Source of the DNA: Pseudomonas sp. GL-B-19
GTDB lineage: Bacteria > Pseudomonadota > Gammaproteobacteria > Pseudomonadales > Pseudomonadaceae
Length of the DNA: 49,975 nt
Reading direction: 5' to 3'
Assembly (NCBI RefSeq): GCF_019956415.1
Contig: NZ_JAHBDK010000039.1
Location: forward strand, 1 to 49,975
Shown: piece after piece, positions 16,644-25,024 of the stretch
Position numbering within the stretch: the first letter of the stretch is position 1
How the letters are laid out: each line of letters starts with the position of its first letter
Notes under the pieces: generated by a model
What the model was told of the DNA's origin: nothing
What the model saw: the letters and a program-made list of their open reading frames with translations, nothing else
Database searches by the model: none
Position numbers and translations under genes: made by a program

Positions 16644-18644
16644 ATGTCTCTTCCCAAACATCACCTGGAATTGCTCAGCCCCGCCCGTGACGTGAGCATC
16701 GCTCGCGAGGCCATTCTGCATGGTGCCGACGCCGTGTACATCGGTGGCCCGAGCTTCGGCGCCCGGCACAACGCCTGCAACGAAGTCAGCGATATTGCCC
16801 GACTCGTGGAGTTCGCCCGTCGCTACCACGCCCGAGTGTTCACCACGATCAACACGATTCTGCATGACAACGAACTGGAGCCGGCGCGCAAGCTGATCCA
16901 CCAGCTGTACGATGCTGGCGTCGACGCGTTGATCGTTCAGGATCTGGGCGTGATGGAGCTGGATATCCCGCCGATCGAGCTGCACGCCAGCACCCAGACC
17001 GACATTCGGACACTGGCGCGGGCAAAGTTTCTTGACCAGGCTGGCTTTTCCCAACTGGTACTGGCCCGCGAGCTGAACCTGCAAGAGATTCGCGCCATCG
17101 CCGACGAGACCGATGCGGCGATCGAATTCTTCATCCACGGCGCGTTGTGTGTGGCGTTCTCCGGGCAATGCAATATTTCCCACGCACAGAACGGTCGTAG
17201 CGCCAACCGTGGCGACTGCTCCCAGGCCTGTCGTTTGCCTTATACCCTCAAGGACGACCAGGGCCGCGTCGTCGCCTACGAAAAACACCTGCTCTCGATG
17301 AAAGACAACAATCAGAGCGCCAACATCCGTGCGTTGGTCGAAGCCGGCGTTCGCTCGTTCAAGATCGAAGGGCGCTACAAGGACATGGGGTATGTGAAGA
17401 ACATCACGGCCTATTACCGTCAGCGTCTGGACGACGTGCTTGAAGATCGTCCGGATCTGGCTCGGGCATCCAGTGGCCGCACCGCACACTTCTTCGTGCC
17501 CGACCCGGACAAGACCTTCCACCGTGGCAGCACCGACTACTTCGTCAGTGAGCGCAAGATCGACATCGGCGCCTTCGATTCACCGACCTTCACTGGCTTG
17601 TCGGTGGGCGTGGTGGAGAAGGTGGGCAAGCGTGATTTGCAGGTGGTGACCTTTGAACCGCTATCCAATGGTGATGGCCTTAACGTGCAGATCAAGCGCG
17701 AGGTGGTGGGCTTTCGCGCCAACATCGCCGAGCCCAAGGGTGAATTCCTCGAAGAGGGTCAGAAGCGCTATCGCTACCGTGTCGAACCCAACGAGATGCC
17801 GGATGGGATGTTCAAGTTGCGGCCTAACCATCCATTGAGCCGCAACCTTGACCATAACTGGCAGCAAGCCTTGCAGAAGACCTCCGCCGAGCGTCGTATC
17901 GGTTTGAGTTGGGTTGCACGTCTTGACGAGCAGCGCCTGCAACTGACCGCCACGAGCGAAGAGGGCGTGAGCGCCAGCTTGTCTCTGGACGGTCCGTTCG
18001 GTCTGGCCAACAAGCCGGAGCAGGCATTGGAGCAACTGCGCGATCTGCTCGGTCAACTGGGCACCACTGACTATCACGCCACCGCCATTGAGCTGGTTGC
18101 ATCCCAGGCGTTCTTCATTCCCAACTCGCAGCTCAAAGCCTTGCGCCGCGAAGTGATTGACGCGCTGACCGTGGCCCGTCTGCTCGCCCACCCAAGAGGT
18201 CATCGCAAGGCTGAAACCACTCCGCCGCCGGTGTATCCGGAGTCGCACTTGTCATTCCTGGCCAACGTCTACAACCAGAAGGCTCGGGACTTTTATCACC
18301 GCCACGGCGTCAAGCTGATCGACGCAGCGTTTGAGGCCCATGAAGAAACCGGGGAAGTGCCGGTGATGATCACCAAGCACTGCCTGCGTTTCTCCTTCAA
18401 CCTCTGCCCCAAGCAAGCCAAAGGCGTCACCGGTGTACGCACCAAGGTCGCGCCGATGCAACTGGTGCACGGTGACGAGGTGCTGACGCTGAAGTTCGAC
18501 TGCAAACCTTGCGAAATGCACGTCATCGGCAAGATCAAGGGCCACATCCTTGACCTGCCGCTGCCGGGCAGTGTCTCGGAGCCGATCGTGGGTCACATCA
18601 GTCCCGAAGACCTGCTCAAGACGATCCCTCGCGCGCCGCATTGA
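16644..18644 (+). CDS. rlhA: 23S rRNA 5-hydroxycytidine C2501 synthase (U32 family)
   Basis: A 666-residue protein; the ATG at 16644 (MSLPKHHLELLSPARD) matches family starts, although the upstream region is A-rich with no strong ribosome-binding site. The peptidase U32 domain occupies about residues 10-330 (ILHGADAVYIGGPSFGARHN; HASTQTDIRT; FIHGALCVAFSGQCN). Conserved cysteines sit in the ALCVAFSGQC and GDCSQACRLPY segments, which in RlhA-type enzymes hold an iron-sulfur cluster. The C-terminal half contains the DUF3656 region and ends with a cysteine pair, CKPCEMH. The length fits RlhA (about 650 residues) rather than TrhP (about 450). It hydroxylates C2501 of 23S rRNA, needing prephenate in Escherichia coli. 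It is probably monocistronic. Confidence 0.85.
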   Translation: MSLPKHHLELLSPARDVSIAREAILHGADAVYIGGPSFGARHNACNEVSDIARLVEFARRYHARVFTTINTILHDNELEPARKLIHQLYDAGVDALIVQDLGVMELDIPPIELHASTQTDIRTLARAKFLDQAGFSQLVLARELNLQEIRAIADETDAAIEFFIHGALCVAFSGQCNISHAQNGRSANRGDCSQACRLPYTLKDDQGRVVAYEKHLLSMKDNNQSANIRALVEAGVRSFKIEGRYKDMGYVKNITAYYRQRLDDVLEDRPDLARASSGRTAHFFVPDPDKTFHRGSTDYFVSERKIDIGAFDSPTFTGLSVGVVEKVGKRDLQVVTFEPLSNGDGLNVQIKREVVGFRANIAEPKGEFLEEGQKRYRYRVEPNEMPDGMFKLRPNHPLSRNLDHNWQQALQKTSAERRIGLSWVARLDEQRLQLTATSEEGVSASLSLDGPFGLANKPEQALEQLRDLLGQLGTTDYHATAIELVASQAFFIPNSQLKALRREVIDALTVARLLAHPRGHRKAETTPPPVYPESHLSFLANVYNQKARDFYHRHGVKLIDAAFEAHEETGEVPVMITKHCLRFSFNLCPKQAKGVTGVRTKVAPMQLVHGDEVLTLKFDCKPCEMHVIGKIKGHILDLPLPGSVSEPIVGHISPEDLLKTIPRAPH

Positions 18645-18650
18645 GTGACA

Positions 18651-18698
18651 GGCGTATACGCAGCATCCTGTGCTGCGTTCGCCTTCTCAGGCTTTTTT
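18651..18698 (+). terminator. Terminator after rlhA
   Basis: A nested hairpin (GGCG...GCAGCA-tcctg-TGCTGC...CGCC, 18651-18683) is followed by a short GCCT/AGGC stem and six T residues ending near 18698. It begins seven bases past the rlhA stop. The short final stem makes it only moderately convincing. Confidence 0.45.
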
Positions 18699-18770
18699 GC
18701 TGGATTTGTCTGCGCTGGCCAACTCAGGACACCACAACTTCAAGCGGTACCTCACCACTGGCGGCGGCTT

Positions 18771-19598
18771 ATGAAACTCATACTCTCGCGCAAAGGTTTC
18801 GACTCCAGCGCTGGCGGAGTTCCTAGCCCGCTCGTGGAGGGGCGGCCAATCTCGCTCCCCATCCCCACTCGCATGCCAACGCCCATCACCTTCGGCGACC
18901 TGACCGAACCGATCCCGACCCTCATCGAACAACTCACCCGAGGCCGCCACTCCAGAGCAACTCCATGCCACCTCGATCCAGATCTTGATTCCAGCGTGCG
19001 CCCTCGCGCGTCCGGATGGCGCGGGGCGCTCGGTCAGCTTGCCGCAGCTCAGAGTCATCTCGCCGGGCAAGGTGTCGGCGTCGGCGATTTGTTCCTCTTC
19101 TGGGGTTTGTTCCGGCCGGTGACGCAAATCCAGGGCCGCTGGTCATACACGGGGCAACGCGAACATCGCGTATTTGGGTGGTTGCAAATCGGCGAGGTTT
19201 TCTCTTTGGGTGTCGATGGAACACACGCGGCTGAGTGTTACCCCTGGCTCGAAGAACACCCGCACACCCGGGCCGGCTGGAAGGAAAACAACACGCTTTA
19301 CATTGCTGCCGAGCATCTGATGCTGGACGGTCGTATAACCGATCGCCCGGGGTTTGGCCTGTTCAAGACGGGCATTCGACTGACCGAGAGTCGTGCGCCG
19401 CGTCCGTCCCTTTGGTCGGTACCTGACTGGTTGAACCCAGCACGCGGCGGAGTTGGTCTGACCTATCACCCATCGCAACGCTGGTCGTCGTCCGGGACTC
19501 TGGAGGCCGCCGCACGTGGTCAGGAATTCGTCGCAGACATCTCGAATCGTGCCGATGCGCTCGCGTGGCTCGATCAGCTCTTTGCGCAGGAGGCATGA
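18771..19598 (+). CDS. Nmad3-family putative nucleotide-modification protein
   Basis: A 275-residue protein; the ATG at 18771 starts the family-typical MKLILSRKGFDSSAGGVPSP, and a longer frame upstream has unrelated, non-coding-like composition. Further recognisable blocks are CHLDPDLDSS (about residue 65), GQLAAAQSHLAGQGVGVGDL, FLFWGLFRPV, and a late GGVGLTYHPSQRW. These match my memory of Nmad3, a domain named for its association with DNA base-modification gene clusters in phages and mobile elements. The activity is not established; an alpha-glutamyl/putrescinyl-type or other base-modification role is only suggested in general. Here it stands alone after rlhA with normal codon use, unlike a recent phage import. 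Confidence 0.7.
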   Translation: MKLILSRKGFDSSAGGVPSPLVEGRPISLPIPTRMPTPITFGDLTEPIPTLIEQLTRGRHSRATPCHLDPDLDSSVRPRASGWRGALGQLAAAQSHLAGQGVGVGDLFLFWGLFRPVTQIQGRWSYTGQREHRVFGWLQIGEVFSLGVDGTHAAECYPWLEEHPHTRAGWKENNTLYIAAEHLMLDGRITDRPGFGLFKTGIRLTESRAPRPSLWSVPDWLNPARGGVGLTYHPSQRWSSSGTLEAAARGQEFVADISNRADALAWLDQLFAQEA

Positions 19599-19667
19599 TG
19601 AAGTGAGTCCTCGAAACCTGGCATACAGGCGAGCGGACTTGCATGGGTTTACCTGCTGACGGTTGCC

Positions 19668-19706
19668 ATAAAGGAACTACATAAAGGAACTACATAAAGA
19701 AACTAC
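19668..19706 (+). repeat. Three tandem 13-bp copies
   Basis: ATAAAGGAACTAC occurs twice in direct succession (19668-19693) and is followed by a third copy with one change (ATAAAGAAACTAC, 19694-19706). It lies about 100 bp before the NIPSNAP gene, in non-coding DNA. It could be a slippage product or a set of protein-binding sites. Confidence 0.8.
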
Positions 19707-19808
19707 CTAGAACACTAAGGTGATCGCCGTCCACCAAGGGGTTCGTCTCAATATCTCGCCTTCTAGGCTCTGGTTTAGGCTAAGGGCAACGAATGAGCGG
19801 AGCACGTT

Positions 19809-20432
19809 ATGCGATTGTTTGAACTGATTACTTTTACGGTGCGTGTGCGGACCGTTGCAGAGGCACTGGTCCGAATCGAGGCCGCGCTGGCCAAGCCCGG
19901 AGTGGGGGGCACGCTGATGGGGTGCTGGGCGTCGGAAATCGGCCAGCTGAATCAAATTGCCGTGCTGCGCGGTTATGCCGACGAAAGTCTGCGGCAAGCG
20001 GAGCGCGAGCGCTTTCTGTTGGAGGGCGAAGCGTTCGGTATCAACGCCTTTATCACCGACCTGCGAATCGAAAATTACAGCTTGTTCCCGTTCCTCACTC
20101 CCTTGAGTGCCGGAAAACACGGGCCGTATTACGAAATGCGCGTGTGAGACCTGGTCAGTTCCGGGTTGCAACCGACACTCGATGGCTGGAGCAAGGGCGT
20201 GGAACCGCGCACCGCCGAGCAGTATTCGCCGGTGTATGCGGCGTTTTATGCCACCGACGGTGCCTTGCCGCGCTACCTGCACATCTGGCCGTGGTCGACC
20301 CTGGAGCAGCGCCTGCAAGTGCGGACTCAAGCCGTGGCAGACGGTGTCTGGCCACCCGAGAACTCCGGTCCGCAACTGCGTGACATGCGCTCGACGATTT
20401 ACCTGCCAGCGGCTTTTTCGCCATTGCAATGA
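19809..20432 (+). pseudogene. NIPSNAP-family protein interrupted by in-frame TGA
   Basis: The ATG at 19809 follows GCGGAGC. The frame encodes two NIPSNAP-like (dimeric alpha-beta barrel) halves: residues 1-112 (MRLFELITFTVRVRTVAEAL ... YYEMRV) and, after a TGA at 20145-20147 in the same frame, residues to 207 (DLVSSGLQPTLDGW ... LPRYLHIWPW). The TGA falls where relatives usually have a tyrosine or similar residue in the EMRVY-type second strand motif. There is no frameshift and both sides look well preserved, so the stop is recent, a sequencing error, or read through. The total length (207 codons) is normal for bacterial two-domain members. Function of the family is unclear. Confidence 0.75.
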
Positions 20433-20573
20433 ACGTGTGAAGGCGCAGTGGCCGTTGCAGTGGGAACTTCAGGGCGCTGGCCAGGTCAGTACGGGCGCTG
20501 TGTTGGAGATGCCGAGCAGCGATGGTGCCTGTTTTACGGCAGCACCGTCTCAGATCAGCCGAGTCCGCCCCTG

Positions 20574-21338
20574 ATGCCAAACAAGAGTTTTCTGCCGGGT
20601 CTCATCCTGGCGTTCTGCGCCGTCGCGTCGCTTGGCTCGGTTGCTGCCGAGCGAAGAGTGCCCTCGCAAAGTAACAGCGCATCGACCACCCTGATCGAAA
20701 CCGCCTCGCGGCAGTATGAAAATGGCCAGTTGGACCAAGCCGCTGCCACGCTGGAGCGTGCCCTGCATATCCAGCCGAACAATCCCGCGACGCTGCATTA
20801 CCTCGGCGTGTTGCGTCTTCAGCAGGGGCAGTACCAGCAGGCTGAAACGTTGGCGGCGCGCTCGAACATGCGGGTTGGTCGCAACGTCGAGTTACGCAAC
20901 CGCAACCTCCAATTGATCCAGGCGGCGCAGCAGGCCAAGGCTTCGGGTACTTCACCCAACGCCAGGGAGGACCTGGTCGCAGTACAGAAAGGGCTCGCAG
21001 AGGAGGCCCAAAGACGTCGCGAAGCAGAAATGGCCACTGCTGAACAATCTACTCCAGACGCTGAACCTCACGCAGGCAACTTCGCTCGCGCAAATGAAAA
21101 GTGGGTATCGGATTCGCCAACGGCTGGCAGGCCCAATCCCGAAGGAGAGTTGCAAGTGGCTTCGGTCGAGCCAGAGCCCGCGTACGGGGAGGTTGAAATT
21201 CCCCGCGGCCATTGGCCGCCTCCGGGTAAATGCCGCATCTGGTTTCCCGATCGCCCGCCCGGGCATCAGCCCCCACCCGGCAAATGCAAGAAGCTGCGAC
21301 ATCGGGTTCCGTCAGGCGCTTACCTGGTGCGCGGTTGA
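20574..21338 (+). CDS. Exported TPR protein with proline-rich C-terminus
   Basis: A 254-residue product if started at the ATG at 20574, where a signal peptide begins (MPNKSFLPGLILAFCAVASL, cleaved after VAA). Residues about 45-110 form tetratricopeptide helices (ASRQYENGQLDQAAATLERA, then LHYLGVLRLQQGQYQQAETL). A charged helical linker follows. The end has a repeated RGHWPPPGKCRIW / GHQPPPGKCKKL motif, ending GAYLVRG, which I recall in other Pseudomonas TPR proteins. The protein probably acts in the periplasm as a scaffold; the partner is unknown. The ribosome-binding site is poor. It overlaps nothing and is followed convergently by the RpiR gene. Confidence 0.72.
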   Translation: MPNKSFLPGLILAFCAVASLGSVAAERRVPSQSNSASTTLIETASRQYENGQLDQAAATLERALHIQPNNPATLHYLGVLRLQQGQYQQAETLAARSNMRVGRNVELRNRNLQLIQAAQQAKASGTSPNAREDLVAVQKGLAEEAQRRREAEMATAEQSTPDAEPHAGNFARANEKWVSDSPTAGRPNPEGELQVASVEPEPAYGEVEIPRGHWPPPGKCRIWFPDRPPGHQPPPGKCKKLRHRVPSGAYLVRG

Positions 21339-21371
21339 GTTGCTGTCTATCAGGTAAAAACCAGAACGAAA

Positions 21372-22280
21372 TCACTTTTTCGCCGGTTTACCGCTGTTAG
21401 GAATATGCAGGTACGACATCACGCTTTCTGTCAGTTCTGTTGCCAGCTTCACCGCTTCTTTATTGCGCGCCATCACGCCGGCGACCAAGCCTTCGATCAA
21501 GGCGAGCACGGCGATGTTGGAACTGGTCAGCACCGGGTGATCGCACGGCGCAAACAGCGTGTGCTCAGCGATGCCGGTGAGCGGTGAGGCGGGTGAGTCG
21601 GTAATTGCCAGCACCGATGCGCCACGTTCATTGGCGAAGCGTGCCAGTTGCAGGGTGTCGAGGGAGTAGCGCGGCAGGGAGATCGCCAGCAACACGTCCT
21701 GATCAGTGATCGCGGCCAGTCGGTAGGCGGCATTTTCGTTGCCACCCTCCATGCTGATGGCCGTGGCGTCGGCACAGAAGGGCATCAGGGTCGAGGCGGC
21801 GAGGCCGGCGAAGTAAACACTGTTGCCGAACCCCAGAATGTAGATTTTGCGTGCCGTGGTCAGGCGAGTGACGAACGCTTCAAAGGTGTCGGCGTGGTTG
21901 TTGCTCGTCGCCGTAGTCAGGTTGCTGCTGGCGCTCTGGAGTTGCTCATGCAGGCCAAACGCGCCGCCCGGGCGATGGGCAAGTTCGTTGCGCAGTTTGT
22001 CGACCGGCGACACCATTTGCTGCAACGTTGCGACCAGCTCGGCCTTCATGCCGCTGTAACCACCGAGGTCCAGCGCTTTGGCCAGACGGTTGACGGCGGC
22101 GGGCGAGGTCAATGTTTCGTGAGCCATCTCCTCGATGGTCAGCGTCGCGGCTTTGAGCGGGTGACGCAGGATAAAGTCCGCCACCTTGCGCAATGACGGC
22201 GGCAGTTCGGAAACGATTTCCGTCAGTTTGCGCATGACTGGCGCGGCATAGACAGTGGTGTCTTTCGATGGGGTGGGCAT
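21372..22280 (-). CDS. MurR/RpiR-family transcriptional regulator
   Basis: A 302-residue protein. Residues about 15-90 form the RpiR helix-turn-helix domain (LTIEEMAHETLTSPAAVNRL), and about 125-260 form a SIS sugar-isomerase-type ligand domain (KIYILGFGNSVYFAGLAAST). Such regulators normally sense phosphosugars, but several in Pseudomonas control amino acid transport. This gene follows the ABC importer operon on the same strand, 127 bp after the ATPase stop, with a perfect 18-bp inverted repeat in between. It is the obvious candidate regulator of that operon. Operator and ligand are unproven. Confidence 0.9.
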   Translation of the reverse strand: MPTPSKDTTVYAAPVMRKLTEIVSELPPSLRKVADFILRHPLKAATLTIEEMAHETLTSPAAVNRLAKALDLGGYSGMKAELVATLQQMVSPVDKLRNELAHRPGGAFGLHEQLQSASSNLTTATSNNHADTFEAFVTRLTTARKIYILGFGNSVYFAGLAASTLMPFCADATAISMEGGNENAAYRLAAITDQDVLLAISLPRYSLDTLQLARFANERGASVLAITDSPASPLTGIAEHTLFAPCDHPVLTSSNIAVLALIEGLVAGVMARNKEAVKLATELTESVMSYLHIPNSGKPAKK

Positions 22281-22326
22281 ATCCAGCTCAACAATTCCTG
22301 AAGGTGAGAGAAGGGCTGTGCCTGAT

Positions 22327-22375
22327 GCCCTGACAAGGTTGGCTGGAGTGTATCCGAAGCCAACCTTGTCAGGGC
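22327..22375. repeat. Perfect 18-bp inverted repeat between ABC operon and rpiR gene
   Basis: GCCCTGACAAGGTTGGCT (22327-22344) and its exact complement (22358-22375) flank a 13-nt spacer. There is no T-run on either strand, so it is not a standard intrinsic terminator, though it can form a very stable RNA hairpin at the 3' end of the importer transcript. Alternatives are an operator in front of the rpiR gene or a single REP-type palindrome. Confidence 0.85.
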
Positions 22376-22407
22376 AGCGCCGAGCAGTGGATGGGTAGGC
22401 GGCGGTC

Positions 22408-23172
22408 TTACTTCAAGCTCCCGGCCAGAAACTGCTGGAGGCGTTCGGACTGCGGGTTGACCAGCACCTGCCGCGGGTCGCCGCGTTCTTCGACAACGCC
22501 TTTGTGCAGGAACACCAGTTGGTTCGAAACCTCGCGGGCAAAGCCCATTTCGTGAGTCACCACCACCATGGTGCGGCCTTCCTGCGCCAGATCCTGCATG
22601 ACTTTAAGCACTTCGCCGACCAGTTCGGGGTCGAGCGCCGACGTCGGCTCATCAAACAGCATCACTTGCGGTTCCATCGCCAGTGCGCGGGCAATGGCCA
22701 CGCGCTGCTGCTCGCCACCGGACATATGCGCCGGCCAGGCGTTCATGCGGTGCGCCACACCGACTTTGTTCAGGTAGTGCTCGGCCTTTTCCCGTGCCTC
22801 TTTCTTGCCCAGGCCCAGCACATGCACCGGGGCTTCCATGACGTTTTCCAGAGCGCTCATGTGTGACCAGAGGTTGAAGTGTTGAAACACCATCGATAGC
22901 TGCGAACGCATGCGTTGTAACTGCTTGGGTTCGGCCGCCTTCAGCCCGCCAAGCTTGTTGGTCACCAGCTTGAGCGGTTCGCCATTGAGCACGATATTGC
23001 CCGCATTGGGTTGTTCCAGCAGGTTGATGCAACGCAGGAACGTACTTTTGCCAGAGCCGCTGGAACCGATGATGCTGATCACGTCACCGGCCTGTGCTTG
23101 CAGGGACACGCCGTTGAGCACCTGGTGCGCGCCGTAACTTTTATGCAGATCCTGAACTTCAAGTTTGTACAT
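22408..23172 (-). CDS. Polar amino acid ABC transporter ATPase (HisP-like)
   Basis: A 254-residue ATPase with Walker A GSSGSGKST (about residue 38), Q-loop, signature MSGGEQQRVAIARAL, Walker B VMLFDEPTSALD and the H-loop VVTHEMG. The internal insertion GEPLKLVTNKLGGLKAAEPK is typical of HisP/AotP-type proteins that power basic amino acid uptake. It is the last gene of the five-gene operon, 18 bp after the deacylase. It should pair with the two permeases and the binding protein encoded upstream. Confidence 0.93.
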   Translation of the reverse strand: MYKLEVQDLHKSYGAHQVLNGVSLQAQAGDVISIIGSSGSGKSTFLRCINLLEQPNAGNIVLNGEPLKLVTNKLGGLKAAEPKQLQRMRSQLSMVFQHFNLWSHMSALENVMEAPVHVLGLGKKEAREKAEHYLNKVGVAHRMNAWPAHMSGGEQQRVAIARALAMEPQVMLFDEPTSALDPELVGEVLKVMQDLAQEGRTMVVVTHEMGFAREVSNQLVFLHKGVVEERGDPRQVLVNPQSERLQQFLAGSLK

Positions 23173-23190
23173 GGTTTGAACTCTCTGGAA

Positions 23191-24303
23191 TCAGTCGCTG
23201 AGCAAGCGACCCTGGCGAATGGGGGTAGAACCGGCCACTTTGGCCAACCACAATCCGGGCTGGGCAAAGCGCAGCCGTTCGCGGGCATAGAGAATGCCGT
23301 CGGTGCTGGCGCGCACCACGCTATGGCGTTCGGTCAGCGGGTCGATGACCTCGAACAGCGGGTCGCCGACCTTGACCTGCGCGCCCAGCGGTTGCAGAAA
23401 ACTCACTACACCCGGATGGGGCGCACAGGCGTACTGCGCGCCTGAGAATGGCACGGCTTGACAATGGCTCGGCGGTGCCGCTGGCCAGTCACCGCTGATC
23501 AGTCCTTGATCGGCGAGATACCCGAGAATGGCGTGCGCACTGTCGACGCATTGCTCGCGTTCGGTGTCTGCCATGCCACGCAATTCGATGGTGGTCGCCG
23601 CGCACGCCAGGGGAATATTGGCTTCAGGAAACCGCTCAGCCAGGCGTAACCATGCAATGGCGCAGGCTTCGTCGAAGGCACTGCCGCCCGCATCTTCGGC
23701 CAATAACGTGACCCCGGCACCGAGGCGAGCGGCCAGTGACTGCAAGCGTGGCCAGTGTTGCGGCATCGCATACAGCAACATGATCGATTCGAAGTCGCAG
23801 TGCAGGTCCAGCACCACATCGGCGTCACAGGCATGCTGCAGCAACAGGCGGCGCAGGCCGTCGAGTTCCGAGGTCGGTGCGGGCATGGCGGCGAGGGCAT
23901 CGCCCATGGCGCGGCGGATGAGGGCGATGTTGGCGTCGGCATCGTCTCCTAATTGGCCTTCCAGCAGCGGTGCAACAGCATCGACCAACTCCGGGAAGTC
24001 GCGATTGAAGTTCTTGCCGCTGGAGAACTCAAAGCGCCCCTGATGGGTGGCCTGGAACATCTGGGCGATACCGATCGGATTGGCCATTGGCACCAACTCG
24101 ATCACCCCGGTCAGGCGACCTTGTGATTCCAGTTCCAGAAGACGGCGCTTGAGCTCGACGGCGACGCGCATCCCCGGCAACTCGTCGGCATGCAATGACG
24201 CCTGTATGTACGCTTTGCGTGGTCCACTGCCAAAACGAAACAGGGTCAGCGTGCGTTCGGTGCCCGATGCACTCCACGGCAAGAGGTATTGAATGTGCTC
24301 CAT
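23191..24303 (-). CDS. Succinylglutamate desuccinylase/aspartoacylase-family deacylase
   Basis: A 370-residue zinc hydrolase of the AstE/aspartoacylase group. The metal ligands are visible: HxxE in QASLHADELPGM (about residue 38) and the later histidine in VVLDLHCDFES. Supporting motifs are NPIGIAQMF and the R/N pair in SGKNFNRDFPEL. The last ~80 residues are a lipoyl-like beta-barrel (CAPHPGVVSFLQPLGAQVKV) also seen in this family. It has no signal peptide, so it acts in the cytoplasm. It sits inside an amino acid ABC operon, which suggests that an N-acylated or otherwise blocked amino acid is imported and then hydrolysed. It is not the arginine-catabolic astE itself, since no ast genes are near. 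Confidence 0.85.
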   Translation of the reverse strand: MEHIQYLLPWSASGTERTLTLFRFGSGPRKAYIQASLHADELPGMRVAVELKRRLLELESQGRLTGVIELVPMANPIGIAQMFQATHQGRFEFSSGKNFNRDFPELVDAVAPLLEGQLGDDADANIALIRRAMGDALAAMPAPTSELDGLRRLLLQHACDADVVLDLHCDFESIMLLYAMPQHWPRLQSLAARLGAGVTLLAEDAGGSAFDEACAIAWLRLAERFPEANIPLACAATTIELRGMADTEREQCVDSAHAILGYLADQGLISGDWPAAPPSHCQAVPFSGAQYACAPHPGVVSFLQPLGAQVKVGDPLFEVIDPLTERHSVVRASTDGILYARERLRFAQPGLWLAKVAGSTPIRQGRLLSD

Positions 24304-24312
24304 AGCAACTCC

Positions 24313-25011
24313 TTAGTGCTTGCGCGGTGCCAGATACGCCAGCCAGCGGCGCTCGGCCAACTTGAACAGACGCACCAGAATGAAGGTCAGGGCGAGGTAG
24401 ATGAGGCCCGCGGTGATAAACGCCTCGAACGGTAGATAGAACCGCGAGCTGACAGTCCGCGCGGCCCCGGTGATGTCGACGAGGGTGACGATGGAGGCCA
24501 GACTCGTGGTTTGCAGCATCATCAGCACTTCGTTGCTGTACTGCGGCAATGCCCGGCGCAAGGCCGACGGCAGGAGAATGCGGCGATACAGGGTCAGGCG
24601 TGACATACCCATGGCCCTGGCGGCTTCGATCTCGCCATGGGGCGTGGATTTCAAACTGCCGGCCAGCAGCTCTGCGCTATAGGCACTGGTGTTGATCGCG
24701 AAGGCCAGGCAGGCGCAAAAGGTCGCGCTGGAGAGGTAAGGCCAGAGCACGCTTTGGCGCACTGCTTCGAACTGCGCCAGGCCGTAATAGATCAGGAACA
24801 ATTGCACCAGCATCGGCGTGCCGCGGATCACGTAGGTATAGAGCCAGGCCGGGAAGTTGATCAGCGGCGATCGCGACACCCGCATCAGCGCCAGCGGAAT
24901 CGCCAGTACCAGGCCCAGGGCCAGGGAAATGAGCAGGACTTTGAGGGTCAACAAGGCGCCATTGAAGTACAGCGGCAGGTTTTCCCAGATCAGGTTGTAG
25001 TCGAGAATCAT
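24313..25011 (-). CDS. Polar amino acid ABC permease (HisM-like)
   Basis: A 232-residue permease with about five membrane helices (GALLTLKVLLISLALGLVLA; FCACLAFAINTSAYSAELLA) and the ATPase-contact EAA loop GEIEAARAMGMSRLTLYRRI. It belongs to the His/Glu/Gln/Arg/opine permease family. Starts at the ATG at 25011, 13 bp after the other permease stop. Together they form the heterodimeric channel of the importer. Confidence 0.92.
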   Translation of the reverse strand: MILDYNLIWENLPLYFNGALLTLKVLLISLALGLVLAIPLALMRVSRSPLINFPAWLYTYVIRGTPMLVQLFLIYYGLAQFEAVRQSVLWPYLSSATFCACLAFAINTSAYSAELLAGSLKSTPHGEIEAARAMGMSRLTLYRRILLPSALRRALPQYSNEVLMMLQTTSLASIVTLVDITGAARTVSSRFYLPFEAFITAGLIYLALTFILVRLFKLAERRWLAYLAPRKH

Positions 25012-25024
25012 GGGTGGCTCCCCC

